NCBI GenBank assembly: GCA_016906335.1
Contig: JADEYG010000003.1
Location: forward strand, 1,364,001-1,428,000
Direction: 5' to 3'
DNA length: 64,000 nt
From: Novakomyces olei
Lineage: Eukaryota; Ascomycota; Novakomycetes; Novakomycetales; Novakomycetaceae
Shown here: positions 50,426 through 61,500 of the stretch, in pieces
How the letters are laid out: every line of letters starts with the position of its first letter
How positions within the stretch are numbered: the stretch's first letter is position 1
The notes under the pieces: model-generated
The model's database searches: none
Seen by the model: only the letters and a program-made list of their open reading frames with translations
What the model was told of the DNA's origin: nothing
Made by a program: the position numbers and the translations under genes

Positions 50426-51464
50426 CTATCCTCCTCTTCCAAAAACGTAGACACTGCCGCCTGTGCCTTTTGTACCAGCCTTGTCTCCTGCTGTCTTCTC
50501 CTGCCCAATCACGATATGCCATCAAGCAACGTTCGTGATCTTCCTTTACCTCGTCTCGAATAGTTGGGAACTGTGTACTAGCCCACGACGATTCCCACTT
50601 TGCCACTCGGTATAAAGCCTGGTCTTCGCTAGCAATATAGTAACCCATCAAGACTGCTTTCTCAAAAGACATCACCGCATGTGGTGTCCCAGACCTTAAT
50701 CGAAAAATAACTCCCGGCTCTAGTACTCCAATCTTTAACCCTTCGAGGCTGCGAAGAGCTTCAGGTAATATAAAGTCTCCTGGCCTGCGATGATAGGGCT
50801 CCAACTTCTGTAAATTGGCCTCTGAATTGGCCCACGTAAAGACCAGCTTTCTCCCAAGAATTCCCACAATGACGGTTTCGCACAGAACCGGATCCACGTG
50901 AACGTCCGTGATTGTGCCCGACGGTGTGGCAGTCCCGTTCCATCCAAGTTCATTCAAATAACTTTCCTTCAACAATCCTTGCGCGCGAAGGCCCACTGAC
51001 GATAAACCGTATTCGCTGATCGGCCTCAAATTGTAGGCTGCGTATCTCGTAGTCCCCGGCTGGACGAATGATGCGAGGACCTGGGCGATTCGTATTTCGT
51101 CATCATGCACGCGAACCCGTATGTCCATAAACAAAGCTGTCTCATCCTCCAAAAGGTCCTCGAAGACATGTGCCCATGTTGGCTTGCAATCGAAAACAAA
51201 CCTTTCGCTATGGGGCTTGAGCTTTTCGAAATCAACCGATGCGAGCAGAGTAAAAATGTCTCTCGCCAACTGTTTGTTCGGTCGGTCTTCCTCCTTAAAC
51301 CACTCTTCGGCCCAGCCAACCAGATCAGGGTCGTGCATCTCCATGTGACGGTCGCGGTCGTGCTTTCGGGTGTACTGTCGAGTGCACACAACACATTGGA
51401 ACTTACCGCTGTCCAGCGCGTATCGCTTGCGCTGCCTCCCCTCTTCAAGAACGTTATTGTTCAT
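50340..51464 (-). CDS. C2H2 zinc-finger / JmjC-domain protein carried by G1b
   Basis: Copy of the G1 accessory gene, identical through the C2H2 finger (CVVCTRQYTRKHDRDRHMEMH) and the JmjC region (TPSGTITDVHVDP, ILGRKLVFTW, SGTPHAV). The frame runs into the 3' LTR; its C-terminal end is not the same as in G1. The start is the ATG at 51464, with a TATA box 58 bases upstream. Function as for G1. Confidence 0.75.
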   Translation of the reverse strand: MNNNVLEEGRQRKRYALDSGKFQCVVCTRQYTRKHDRDRHMEMHDPDLVGWAEEWFKEEDRPNKQLARDIFTLLASVDFEKLKPHSERFVFDCKPTWAHVFEDLLEDETALFMDIRVRVHDDEIRIAQVLASFVQPGTTRYAAYNLRPISEYGLSSVGLRAQGLLKESYLNELGWNGTATPSGTITDVHVDPVLCETVIVGILGRKLVFTWANSEANLQKLEPYHRRPGDFILPEALRSLEGLKIGVLEPGVIFRLRSGTPHAVMSFEKAVLMGYYIASEDQALYRVAKWESSWASTQFPTIRDEVKEDHERCLMAYRDWAGEDSRRQGWYKRHRRQCLRFWKRRIVSYQYDIIPFLSEIIRSIADYFQFRNFS

Positions 51465-51521
51465 TGTCCGTAAATTTGCGGATTTGATGTCTAAGTTGCG
51501 GATTTGGTGGGGGTAGCCCAC

Positions 51522-51531
51522 ATATATATAG
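51522..51531 (-). promoter_or_regulatory. Candidate TATA box for the G1b JmjC gene
   Basis: CTATATATAT on the minus strand, 58 bases before the ATG, as in G1. Confidence 0.4.
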
Positions 51532-51715
51532 ACTTCGTTATACTTGACTTCGACAAGTAATAATTCTTTGACGTTCCATAAAAATAATAATGATAATAAT
51601 AGTATATACTTAATTATTTTATTAAGTAATAGTCGTAGCATAGAATAACAATAAAAGCAATAATATAGATATATCTGATCCGTATCTTAGCGGATTATGT
51701 GTTGATATTGCGGAT

Positions 51716-54700
51716 TCAATGTTTTTGGTTATTCCAGTATGCTTTAACTGCCTCTGTTGCATTTGTCAGGTTTCCAAAAGGTTCCCATGTACGGTCTTGT
51801 ACTCCATAACCTTTCCAATGCACTAAATATTTGCGGTTTCGGCCTCTGCCTGTATGATTGCAAATGTAATCGACTTCGTATTCAGTCGTGTCCACTAGAA
51901 CATCGGGAACGTGTACATCTGTTGGGTCTCTCTGAAATCGGTCTGGTAAACATTTTTCCAGTAAAGTTTCATTAAATACGTTGTGTATTTTGATATGTTG
52001 GGGAAGCTCAATCCTGTAAGCGCTATTTCCTATAGCCTCAATAATTTTGAAAGGTCCCAGTCTTGTATGATCTAGTTTATCCGATGGTCGCTCGCTGTGT
52101 ATGTGTCTTCTCTGGATCCACACGTTGTCTCCAGGCACAAATGTATTTGCTGCTGTTTTCTTTTTGTCATAATGTAGCTTTGATACTTTATTTGCAGATT
52201 GAATGTTGCTTTTGACTCGTTCAAATAATTCGTTCCAGTCTCGTGTAGTTTGATTTGCTGCTGGATTGTCACTCTGGGAAGTTGTGATCTGTATTCCCTT
52301 TGGATGATAACCGTTGCAAATGTAAAACGGTGATAGTCTTGTACTGCTGTTTGTTGCATTGTTCATTGCGAATTCCGCAAAAGACAATAGCTTGCTCCAA
52401 TTGTTTTGGTTGTAATTGACATAGGCTCTTAAGTATTGCTCGAGTGTTTGATTGGTTCTCTCAGTCTGTCCATCTGTTTGTGGGTGGTGACTCGTCGAAT
52501 GCAATAGCTTAACTCCAAGGTTCTGGTACATGCCTTGCCAAAATTTGCTCAAAAACTTTGGATCTCTGTCTGATACGATTTCATTTGGTAGTCCGTGGTG
52601 TTTAAATACCTTGTCAATGTATAGTCTCGCTACATCCGTTGCTGTGGATGATTCTTTGCAAGGGATTAAATGACACATTTTAGAAAATCTGTCAACAACC
52701 ACTAGTATTGAATCAAAACCTTCGGATTCGGGAAGTTTAACGATAAAATCCATTGAAACAGATTCCCATGGTCTTGACGGTACTTGTAGCGGGTTTAATA
52801 ATCCTGCAGGTTTCTTCCTCGATTTCTTGCTTCTCCAGCACGTCGCACATGATGCTACGTAATCCCTAACATCCTACGACATATTTTTCCACTTCTTAAA
52901 ACGCTGTACTAGTTCTAACGTTCGATGTTGTCCAAAATGTCCTGCTAATGGGTGATCATGGCATGCTCGCAATATTTCCAGCTTCTCGTCCGTATCTATA
53001 TGTTCGAGTGTTGTCATACTTAGATCAAATCTTGCTGGATCGATCAACGGCTTATCAATTTAGTATTCCTTCAAGTCAACATTATTAAAATCAACTCTTC
53101 TGCTCAACGCGTCTGCTGCTGCGTTTCCTGATCCTTTTCTGTATCGAATCTTAAATTCATATTCTCCTAATAGTTCCGACCAACGTGCTTGTCTCCTCGA
53201 TAGTTTCTTTGTCGTAGTAAACGTCTGCAAGTTCCGATGATCAGTATATACAATAATTGGCTTTGGATGTCCTTGCAAATAGTGTCTCCATATTCCGAAT
53301 GCATAGACAATCGCAAGTAACTCTTTATCGTGTATATCATAATTGATCTCGGCTGGTTCAAGCTTTCTGCTTATAAAAGCAATCGGTCTCTTTTCGCCTC
53401 CTTGTTCTTGTAACAGTACGGCTCCTATAGCGAAATCTGAGGCATCTGTTTCGACAATGCACTCGAGTTCTGGATCGTAATGCTTTAACGTAACGTCTCT
53501 TCGAAAGCTGTCTTTCAATTGTTCAAAAGCCTTCTCTTGGTCTGCTCCCCAGCTAAATGTATTATCCTTCTTTAATAGACTTGTTATTGGTGTCACAATC
53601 TTTGAAAATCCAGGAATGAATCTTCTGTAATAATTGCATAGTCCAAGAAACGACTGTACGTCCTTGACGTTCTTTGGTGTGGGCCAGTCATTAATAGGCT
53701 TGGTCTTGTCCGAGCTCATCGAAACTCCTTCTGTCGATATAATAAATCCTAGAAATTCCACTTTTGTCTTGTGAAATTCACATTTGCTTGCCTTTGCGAA
53801 CAGCTGTCTTGCTCGTACTCGCTTAAACACTTCTCTGGCATGCTGTATATGTTCCTCTTTATTTCTCGAGTAAATGAGGATGTCATCCAGATAGACTAAG
53901 ACATATCTATCCAGGATATCTCGGAATACGTCATTCATAAGGTTTTGGAAAGTTGCTGGCGCATTAGTGAGTCCAAAAGGCATCACTCTGTATTCAAAAT
54001 GTCCGTATCTTGTACGAAATGCGGTTTTCCACTCGTCGCCATTTCGAATACGTATCAGATTGTAAGCGCCTTTCAAATCGATCTTAGTAAATATACGACT
54101 TCCACTTAACTTATCGATGAGTCCATCAATTCTCGGAATAGGATATCGATTCTTGACTGTAATCGCATTTAGTGCTCTGTAGTCCACGCAGAGTCGTAAG
54201 CTCCCGTCCTTCTTTTTCACAAACAATATGGGTGCTCCTGCTGGTGACTTCGATTTTCTGATGAATTTCTTATACAAGTTTTCCTCAATATACTTGAGCA
54301 ACTCTCTCTGCTCGTCTGCAGATATGTTGTAGATAGGTCCAAAAGGTACCTTCGATCCCTTTTCCAATATTATTTCATGATCATAGCTTCGATGCGGTGG
54401 CAATACGTCTGCTCGTCTCTCATCGAATACATCACGATAGTCTTCATATTCTGTAGGAATTTGGGGGATTTTTCCAACGTTATCGCTTTCCGGTTTTTCG
54501 GGAAAAAATCCGCTCTCTTGCGGCACTTGTGTTTCATCCGCAAAACTTGCCTTTAATCCGCTCGTCTGCGTGCAAGTTGCGTCTGCATAATCTTGCTCTG
54601 TATTCTGTACTTCAAATGATAATGTACGATTCTTCCAATCAATAATGGGATTGTTCTCTTGCAACCATTGAATACCCAAAATGATGTCTCTCTGGCCAAT

Positions 54701-55034
54701 ATCTGCCACATAAAATCTCGTAGGTGTAACACAATTTCCTATCTTCATGTCCATAATCTTCGTAGTTCTCGCCACGGGTCCTGATGCCAGGCTTCGGCCA
54801 TCGACAACCTGTATCACAATTGGTCTCTGAAGTCTTTCTGTCTTTAGATTCAAATTCAATATTAATCGCGGGTGTATGAAATTTAGGTTCGCTCCTGAAT
54901 CCACTAAAGCTTTTCGTCTAAGCCCATTTATTTGGACGTCCGTCTCCAATGTCTCACTCCAGTATCTCGTCGTCTTTCAGTGGCTTTTAATTCAGCTTGT
55001 CCTAGAGAAACCACTTCTTTCTCTAGGCGAAATC
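51716..55034 (-). pseudogene. Pol region of G1b, broken
   Basis: Fossil pol nearly identical to that of G1, with the same domains in the same order: protease, RT (YLDDILIYS near 53890), RNase H (ETDASDFAIGA near 53440), integrase (VVVDRFSKMCHLI near 52690) and chromodomain (near 51740-51880). About one or two breaks. Confidence 0.9.
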
Positions 55035-56033
55035 TTTTCCCGAGTCGTCGCTCAACTCGTTCGTCGTCATTGCAGCTTGACGGCTTACAAACGGAATTCT
55101 CTTTTCTTTGCACTCTTTTGCAATATGCCCTTTCTTCTGGCAATTATAACACTGTACGTTTCTGTTGTCGTGACTTCTCTCTCTTTCTCTCGCGTCTCTC
55201 GCGTCTCTGTAATTCGTCTTGTGCTCTCTGTCATTCGTCTTGTACTCTCTTGCGGGTCTGCCTGCTCCTCTGGCACCGGCAACCGCCAAATCAATTTCCA
55301 TCGGTGCAGTCGTCTGGTTACTTCTGCCCGTAAATCTCGGCTCATAATACGTTCTCGGTTCGTAACTTGTTCTCTGTCTCTCTTTACGTCTCTCAAATAG
55401 ACGATTATCAATACTGATCGTCATCTCGATCATCTCTCGCAAGGTACTAGGCTCTGTCGTTCTTGCCAATTCGTCCTTAAGCCTGTCGCTAAGGCCCTCG
55501 TAGTACTGCGAAATCAACGCTTCTTCGTTCCAGCTAAAGTTCGCTCTGAGTCTGTCAAACTCGGCTGCGTACTGAGCAACAGCTCCAGACTGCTTCAGAT
55601 TGCGAATTTGCTTCTGCGCCTGCTTTCTAATATCTCGATCACCAAACATCTGTAGGAATGAATCACAAAACGTCTCAAAATCGTTGAGTATTCCTTCGTT
55701 TTCCCCTAGGATGTGAGGCTCAATCCACCTGAACGCGGTTCCTCGCAAATAGGTTGCTGCAAACGTGACCTTCTGGCGGTCCGATCCGTATCTCGAGGGT
55801 AGTGCGTCGGTTATCATTTTCACTTGGGTGATAAATTCACGAGCCTTAGCTCTCTCGCCAAAAAACAAAGGTGGCGGGGCTAACTTGGGCTCCCGGTTGA
55901 ACGTCGCATGTCGACTCTCCTGATCGTTTTCCAATTTGACCTTCAGCATCATGTTCTCATGCTCCAGTAGCTGTAACTTCGCTGTTGTTTCCTCAACAAA
56001 TTGGTTCAGACGATTCATGTCGACACCTTCCAT
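55023..56033 (-). CDS. gag: Gag of G1b
   Basis: A 336-residue Gag, nearly identical to that of G1 (one residue change seen, TTNEL for TTNDL), with coiled coil, capsid region and CCHC knuckle. The GGGAAAA heptamer is kept at 55035-55041 on the minus strand, before the stop. Confidence 0.9.
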   Translation of the reverse strand: MEGVDMNRLNQFVEETTAKLQLLEHENMMLKVKLENDQESRHATFNREPKLAPPPLFFGERAKAREFITQVKMITDALPSRYGSDRQKVTFAATYLRGTAFRWIEPHILGENEGILNDFETFCDSFLQMFGDRDIRKQAQKQIRNLKQSGAVAQYAAEFDRLRANFSWNEEALISQYYEGLSDRLKDELARTTEPSTLREMIEMTISIDNRLFERRKERQRTSYEPRTYYEPRFTGRSNQTTAPMEIDLAVAGARGAGRPAREYKTNDREHKTNYRDARDARERERSHDNRNVQCYNCQKKGHIAKECKEKRIPFVSRQAAMTTNELSDDSGKDFA

Positions 56034-56071
56034 GACGAACGGCTCGGCACCACAACGTGGGCTGATTATAC

Positions 56072-56389
56072 TGTTGTGTTTTTCTTTGTTTGGTTTGGGT
56101 ACGGCTGTGTTGCTTTCACGGCAACTGTGGTGGGAAGCCAAATGGAAGGTAATAGTACTTAAAACGGTTTACACGGTCAACACGGTCGATAATCAGCGTC
56201 GGATAAAAGTGCGAACGGGCCTCCTTTTATCCTTGCTGGAACTAACTAACTATAACTAAAAATAGAAACAACTACGGAAAAGACTGTCTAAGCCACAAAG
56301 TGGCTAACTAAAATTCCGGAATTGGAAATAATCCGCAATCGAACGGATTATCTCCGATGAAAACGGAATTATGTCATATTGATATGACA
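56072..56389 (-). repeat. G1b 5' LTR
   Basis: 318 bp, carrying the same base as the G1 5' LTR at the one differing site. Confidence 0.95.
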
Positions 56390-56394
56390 ATGAT

Positions 56395-56624
56395 AGACTT
56401 CTTCCATCCACTTCTTGGATTATAATCGGCTTCTCGATTCGTTCTGTTTCCAACCTCAATCTGTGTACTAGTCTCGGATGCATAAAATTCAAATTTGCTC
56501 CTGAGTCAACTAACGCGTTCGTATTCTTTCCTTCCACATTTATTCTCACTTCCAAATGTGCCGTATCTGTTTCAGTGGTTTCTTCTTCAGGCCATAAAGA
56601 AGCCACTTCCTTCCTTAGGCCCAA
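56395..56624 (-). pseudogene. G2 piece: start of protease
   Basis: Minus-strand segment with NALVDSGANLNFMHPRLVHR and IIIQEVDGRSL, the aspartic protease start, cut off by G1b. It overlaps the end of gag in another frame. Confidence 0.85.
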
Positions 56625-57655
56625 TCTTTTTCCGAATCGTCTTCCGAGGCAACCGTTGTCAATGCCGCCTGGCGTTTAATGTACGGAATATGCTTCTTGC
56701 AATCTCGGGCAATATGTCCAAACTTCTGACAATTGTAGCATTGCATTGCTTTCTTCTGAACATCTTTATCCTTTTCGTGGCTGTTGCTATTAGCCTTAAA
56801 TGATCGGTCTTTTGGCGGTGCTCTGACGTCCGCAGCATCGATCTCCATAGGCATCACTCGCTCTCTTTCGCTATAGGCCATCTTCGGCGCTTCATAGCTT
56901 CTTTCACTGTAACTCGTTCTCGGTGTTTCGTAACTTCTCTCAGTTCTAGCGTAAAATCTCTCTTGTCTTTGCGTATTCTGACGCAAGCCGTTAGCAAAAT
57001 TCGTTCTCTCTCTTCGTCTGTCGTATAATCTGTTGTCAATACTGAGACACAGCTCAATCAATTCACGTAGCGTATCTGGTTCTCTTGTCCTCGATAGTTC
57101 GTCTTTAATTCTGTCCTGCAATCCATAGTAAAATTGCGAAATCAACGCCTCATCATTCCAATGAAAGTAGGCACTCAATCGTCTAAACTCGGCCACGTAC
57201 TGTGTCACCGGTCCTCTCTGTCTCAGTCCTCGTATTTCCTTCTGTGCTGTCTTTCGGATGTCTCGATCTCCGAACATTTCCATAAATGTATCACAAAAGG
57301 TCTCAAAGTCGTTCATTATTCCCTCGTTGTCGCTCAATATATGTGGCTCAATCCATCGGAATGCAGTTCCACGTAAATAACTAGCCGCATACGTAACTTT
57401 CTGTCGGTCGGTCGCATACCGGTCCAACTGTGCTTCTGTAATCATCCTCACTTGGGTAATGAACTCTCTTGCTTTGGCTCTCTCGCCATAAAACAACGAT
57501 GGCGGGGCCAGTCTCATCTCTCGGCCTCTCGGTTGCATATCAACATTTCTCTCGAATGCCAGCTTCAACGAAGCGTTCTCTTCCTCGAGTCGCTGCACCT
57601 TAGCGCTCATTTCCTCGCAGAACCGCTTCAACTGTTCCATGTCGATATTCTCCAT
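56615..57655 (-). CDS. gag: Gag of G2
   Basis: 346 residues from the ATG at 57655 (MENIDMEQLKRF), which follows the leader by 36 bases. It has an N-terminal coiled coil, a capsid region (YLRGTAFRWIEPHILSD, QFYYGLQDRIKDELS) and a linker with repeated Tyr-Ser-Glu-Arg-Ser-Tyr-Glu motifs. A PMEID motif and one CCHC knuckle, CYNCQKFGHIARDC, near residue 310 follow. The end of gag has GGAAAAA at the position where G1 has GGGAAAA, a weaker slip sequence. Frame intact. Confidence 0.9.
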   Translation of the reverse strand: MENIDMEQLKRFCEEMSAKVQRLEEENASLKLAFERNVDMQPRGREMRLAPPSLFYGERAKAREFITQVRMITEAQLDRYATDRQKVTYAASYLRGTAFRWIEPHILSDNEGIMNDFETFCDTFMEMFGDRDIRKTAQKEIRGLRQRGPVTQYVAEFRRLSAYFHWNDEALISQFYYGLQDRIKDELSRTREPDTLRELIELCLSIDNRLYDRRRERTNFANGLRQNTQRQERFYARTERSYETPRTSYSERSYEAPKMAYSERERVMPMEIDAADVRAPPKDRSFKANSNSHEKDKDVQKKAMQCYNCQKFGHIARDCKKHIPYIKRQAALTTVASEDDSEKDWA

Positions 57656-57691
57656 TGTCAGACTCAGTACCACTTCGCGGGACGGTTATAC

Positions 57692-58032
57692 TGTTATGGG
57701 TCACAGTTCTGTGCTGAGTAAGTCTGGATAGGTTTGGCCAGTAACACGATGGCCGTGGCAGGGAGTCAGAGTAGGAGAAATCAAATGGACTTAAACGCAA
57801 CTAAACTCGTAACTGTAAAACTTCAGTAACTTCAAACTTCAAACTTCAATAACCGTCAAGTCTCAATAGGCGGCGTTGAAGGGCCTATTTATAGACTTGA
57901 CTACTAACTAAACTAACAAGTACTATAGAACACTATAGAACTTTCTACGAACCGTGAGCTCAAGTAAACGGAAATACCGCAACTGAACTCTATTAGCGTT
58001 GGAAAACGCTAATTGATGTCGTGCCTATGACA
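57692..58032 (-). repeat. G2 5' LTR
   Basis: 341 bp, with about two differences from the 3' LTR. The leader after it starts GTATAACCG, resembling the G1 leader. Confidence 0.95.
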
Positions 58033-58037
58033 TCCAT

Positions 58038-58519
58038 GCACAATGTGCACGGACCTCGCTTCCCGTTTTAATTCTCGCACGCTAGCGAGTGCGACCCTTC
58101 GCACTCCGCTAGCGCGAGAACATTCATAGTTATTTCCATAGTGTCAGGGGTTGCTTAGAAAGGTGCTAGGAGCACCTGAGTAAGCAACTTCGTAGTTTAG
58201 TTTAGTTAGTTTATTTAGTTGTATTGTAGGAAGTTGCTTAGAGTAGCGCTTGGAGCGCAGACTCTAGCACTTCTACAATAAGTTAGTTACTTTAGTAGTT
58301 TCGTAGAGTGGGATCTTCGGCAAGTAACGAGCCGAGCCCAAGTATAAGAAGAGGAGTTCTTCTACTGGGTTCGGGGCGTTACAACAACCAAGGTTCCGCT
58401 TAATATAAGTGTCTTGAGATTAGTTCTTCTATCTGCCTATCCTTTTGCTATTCCCTGTCAAGGCCAACGTGTGATCTTGGCCGACTTAAGATTACTTTGT
58501 ATTGAGTCACCCCCTAACA
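58038..58519 (+). repeat. G4 5' LTR, second part
   Basis: Continues the G4 LTR after G2 and ends CCCCCTAACA. It contains the inverted repeats GTTGCTTA/TAAGCAAC (58150-58188) enclosing AGGTGCT/AGCACCT, and GCTAGCG-type repeats near 58080-58112. A TATA-like TATAAGAAG lies near 58343. With the first part it totals about 703 bp. Confidence 0.85.
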
Positions 58520-58555
58520 GTTTGTAACGCCCGCGACTGACACCGGGTAGCAAAG

Positions 58556-61500
58556 ATGGCTGAGTTGAAGATAGAAGAGATGGAGCGTTTTGCCAATGAG
58601 ATGATGGCAAGAGTTCAGAATTTGGAAAGCGAGAATGCTCGCCTGAGAGAGTTTATGACGAGCAAGGCTGAGGAGGCCGAGGCGAAGAAAGGCCCGAGCC
58701 TGGCGAGAGAGCCGAAGATGGCGGCTCCACCCTTGTTTTACGGGGAGCGCGCGAAAACGTCGGAGTTTTTAACCCACGTTCGAATGTATATTGACGGTCA
58801 GTATACGAGATTTATAGCAGAACGACAGAAGGTCATGTTTGCCGGGTCGTATCTGCGTGGTGCCGCGTTTCGTTGGTTTAAACCACAGATCAAGACGGAC
58901 AACAAGAACATCTTGGACAACTTTGATGAGTTTTGCTCGCAATTGGAAAGAATGTTTCGCGACAGAGATATCAAACGGACAGTTCAACGTCAGATACGAC
59001 AGCTTAGCCAGCATGGATCGGTATCGCAGTACGCTGCTGAGTTTAATCGCTTGCGCGCATGGCTTAACTGGAATGAGGAGCCTTTGATATCGCAATTCTA
59101 CGAAGGTCTAAGCGATCCAATCAAAGATGAGCTCGCGAGAACTGATATTCCCGAAGATTTGGAACAGTTTATTGATGAATGTGTCAGAATTGACAACAGA
59201 TTGGTTGAAAGAAGAAAAGCCAAAGGACGATTGTTTATGAGAAACAATTATGTGAGAAAGCCTGACGGTGGGCCGACGCCCATGGAGGTTGATGCAGTCG
59301 ATGCCAATGTTGCTCAGAGACGTGCCCGGGGCACAAAATCAAGCAACTCGACTGGACGAGAAATTAAGTGTTTTCGATGTGACAAGATTGGACACATAGC
59401 ACGAGACTGTCGCAGTAGCTTTGCGACAAGAGATTTGAACGGTACACGAACGTTCGGAAAGAGAAGAGACAATGCGAAAGAGATGGCTTCCTTGTCTGAA
59501 GAAGAGTATGTTACGAAACCCATTGTTAAGATGTCCGAGAGAGACAGAGACACAGAGAGAGTGCCCGAGAGAGGCGAAGACAACGAGAAAGACAGTGATT
59601 ATGAGAGAATGCCCGAGAGAGGCGAAGACGATGAGAGAAACGATGAGTACGAAGAAGAGCCCGATGAGAGCGGCGAAACCTATGACGAGTCTAGTGAGAG
59701 ACCAGACCAGATCGAGAGAAGATCGGAGAGAATACACGCGAACGTGATTTTGCGTGGGAGACAGTTTACGGCATTGGTCGATTCCGGAGCTAGTTCTAGC
59801 TTTATGCACCCGGATACTGTTGTCGATTTCAAAGTGCGTACAGAGAGAACAAAGAGACCGATTTTGATACGAGTAGCTGACGGAAGAAACATAAGGTCAG
59901 GCCCAGCCTCGCAGCAGACGGAGACATTACAGTTCGAAGTAGAAGGAAGAGCTACAAGTGCGAGATTTTTGGTGTCAAATATTGGAAGACACAAAGTGAT
60001 ATTGGGAATGGATTGGCTATCCACATACAACCCTACAGTGAATTGGAGAATTGGCACTATTGCTTGGGACCGCGCTCAAAGCACCAATGCAAGCAAAAGC
60101 CGAAGCGAAACATTATATCTTATTGAGGCACGCCAAGTGTCAGAGGAGAGTCAGGATCCGACGAGCTGCAACATACCAGCAGCATACAATGACTTCAATG
60201 ATGTGTTTGATGACAAACAGAGTGAGAATTTGCCAAAACATCGAAGCTATGATCATGATATCACGTTGGAGAAAGATGCCAAGATTCCTTTTGGACCTGT
60301 TTACGGAACAACGCCAAAGGAACAGGAATATCTATTCAACTACATACAAGAGAATTTGGCGAAAGGCTTTATTAAAAGATCAAAGTCACCTGCCGCTTCA
60401 CCCATCCTATTTGTCATGAAGAAGTCAGGAGACATGCGCCTGTGTGTGGACTACAGAGCCCTCAACAAGGTAACTGTGAAAAATCGTTATCCACTACCCC
60501 GAATTGACGGACTGTTGGATAAGCTGGCACACGCGAAGGTGTTCACTAAGCTTGATTTACGAGGAGCTTACAATTTGATTCGCATAAAGAGAGGTGATGA
60601 ATGGAAGACAGCGTTCAGAACACGCTATGGACTGTTTGAATACAGAGTGATGCCGTTTGGATTGACGAACGCGCCTGCAACGTTTCAGAATTTTATGAAC
60701 GATATATTTAGAGACTTACTGGATGTCAAAGTACTAGTCTATTTGGATGACATACTGGTTTACAGCACAAGTATGAAGAGACATCACGAGGATGTTAAGG
60801 AAGTGCTACAGAGACTACGCGAAAATGAGCTATACGCAAAGTTGGAGAAATGTGAGTTTCATCGTGAAAGTGTCGAGTTTTTGGGTTATATCATATCTGC
60901 TAAAGGATTGTCAATGGCAGATGACAAGACGAAACCAATACAAGATTGGCCAACACCAGCCTGCGTCAAGGATGTACAGGTTTTATTGGGTTTCTGTAAC
61001 TATTACCGACGCTTTATACCTCGATTTTCAGAGACAGTGCTGCCAATAACAAGATTGTTGCGAAAGGATACAAAGTTTGCTTGGACTGACGCTCAGAGCA
61101 CAGCTTTAAGCAACTTGAAGAAGGCCTTCCTGAACGATGTAATACTAGCTCACATTGACAACTCAAAGCAATGCTTTTTGGAGACCGATGCATCTGATTA
61201 TGCATTGGGAGCTGCTTTATTACAAGAGGACAACGAGGGACAGAAGCGTCCAGTTGCTTTTATAAGTCGGAAGTTGTCACCGGCAGAGATAAATTATGAC
61301 ATACATGACAAGGAGTTGCTAGCCATTGTATGGGCATTTAAGACATGGAGACCGTACGTGCAAGGTTCACCGCACACGATATTGGTTTATACAGATCATC
61401 AAAATCTGCAACGCTTTACTACTACAAAACAACTTACGAGAAGACAAGCCCGTTGGCACGAGGTTTTGTCGGAGTTAGACTTCAAGATTGTCTATCGAAA

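Larger units (their letters stand above)
50108..56389 (-). mobile_element. Ty3/Gypsy chromovirus G1b, LTR to LTR
   Basis: A 6282-bp inverted sister of G1, with two 318-bp LTRs and a perfect 5-bp duplication, ATGAT at 50103-50107 and 56390-56394, inside the protease region of G2. It has the same gene order as G1, including the C2H2/JmjC gene. The two copies are nearly identical and even share the same single difference between 5' and 3' LTR. pol is broken (about one or two breaks). Confidence 0.95.
45122..58032 (-). mobile_element. Ty3/Gypsy chromovirus G2, interrupted by G1b and a solo LTR
   Basis: Minus-strand element with two 341-bp LTRs (about two differences by eye) and a perfect 5-bp duplication, TCCAT at 45117-45121 and 58033-58037, inside the G4 5' LTR. 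The order is gag, pol with chromodomain, then a C2H2/JmjC gene before the 3' LTR, the same plan as G1. It carries G1b (50108-56389) and a solo LTR (49308-49607). The pol region has several breaks; gag and the JmjC gene are open. Confidence 0.95.
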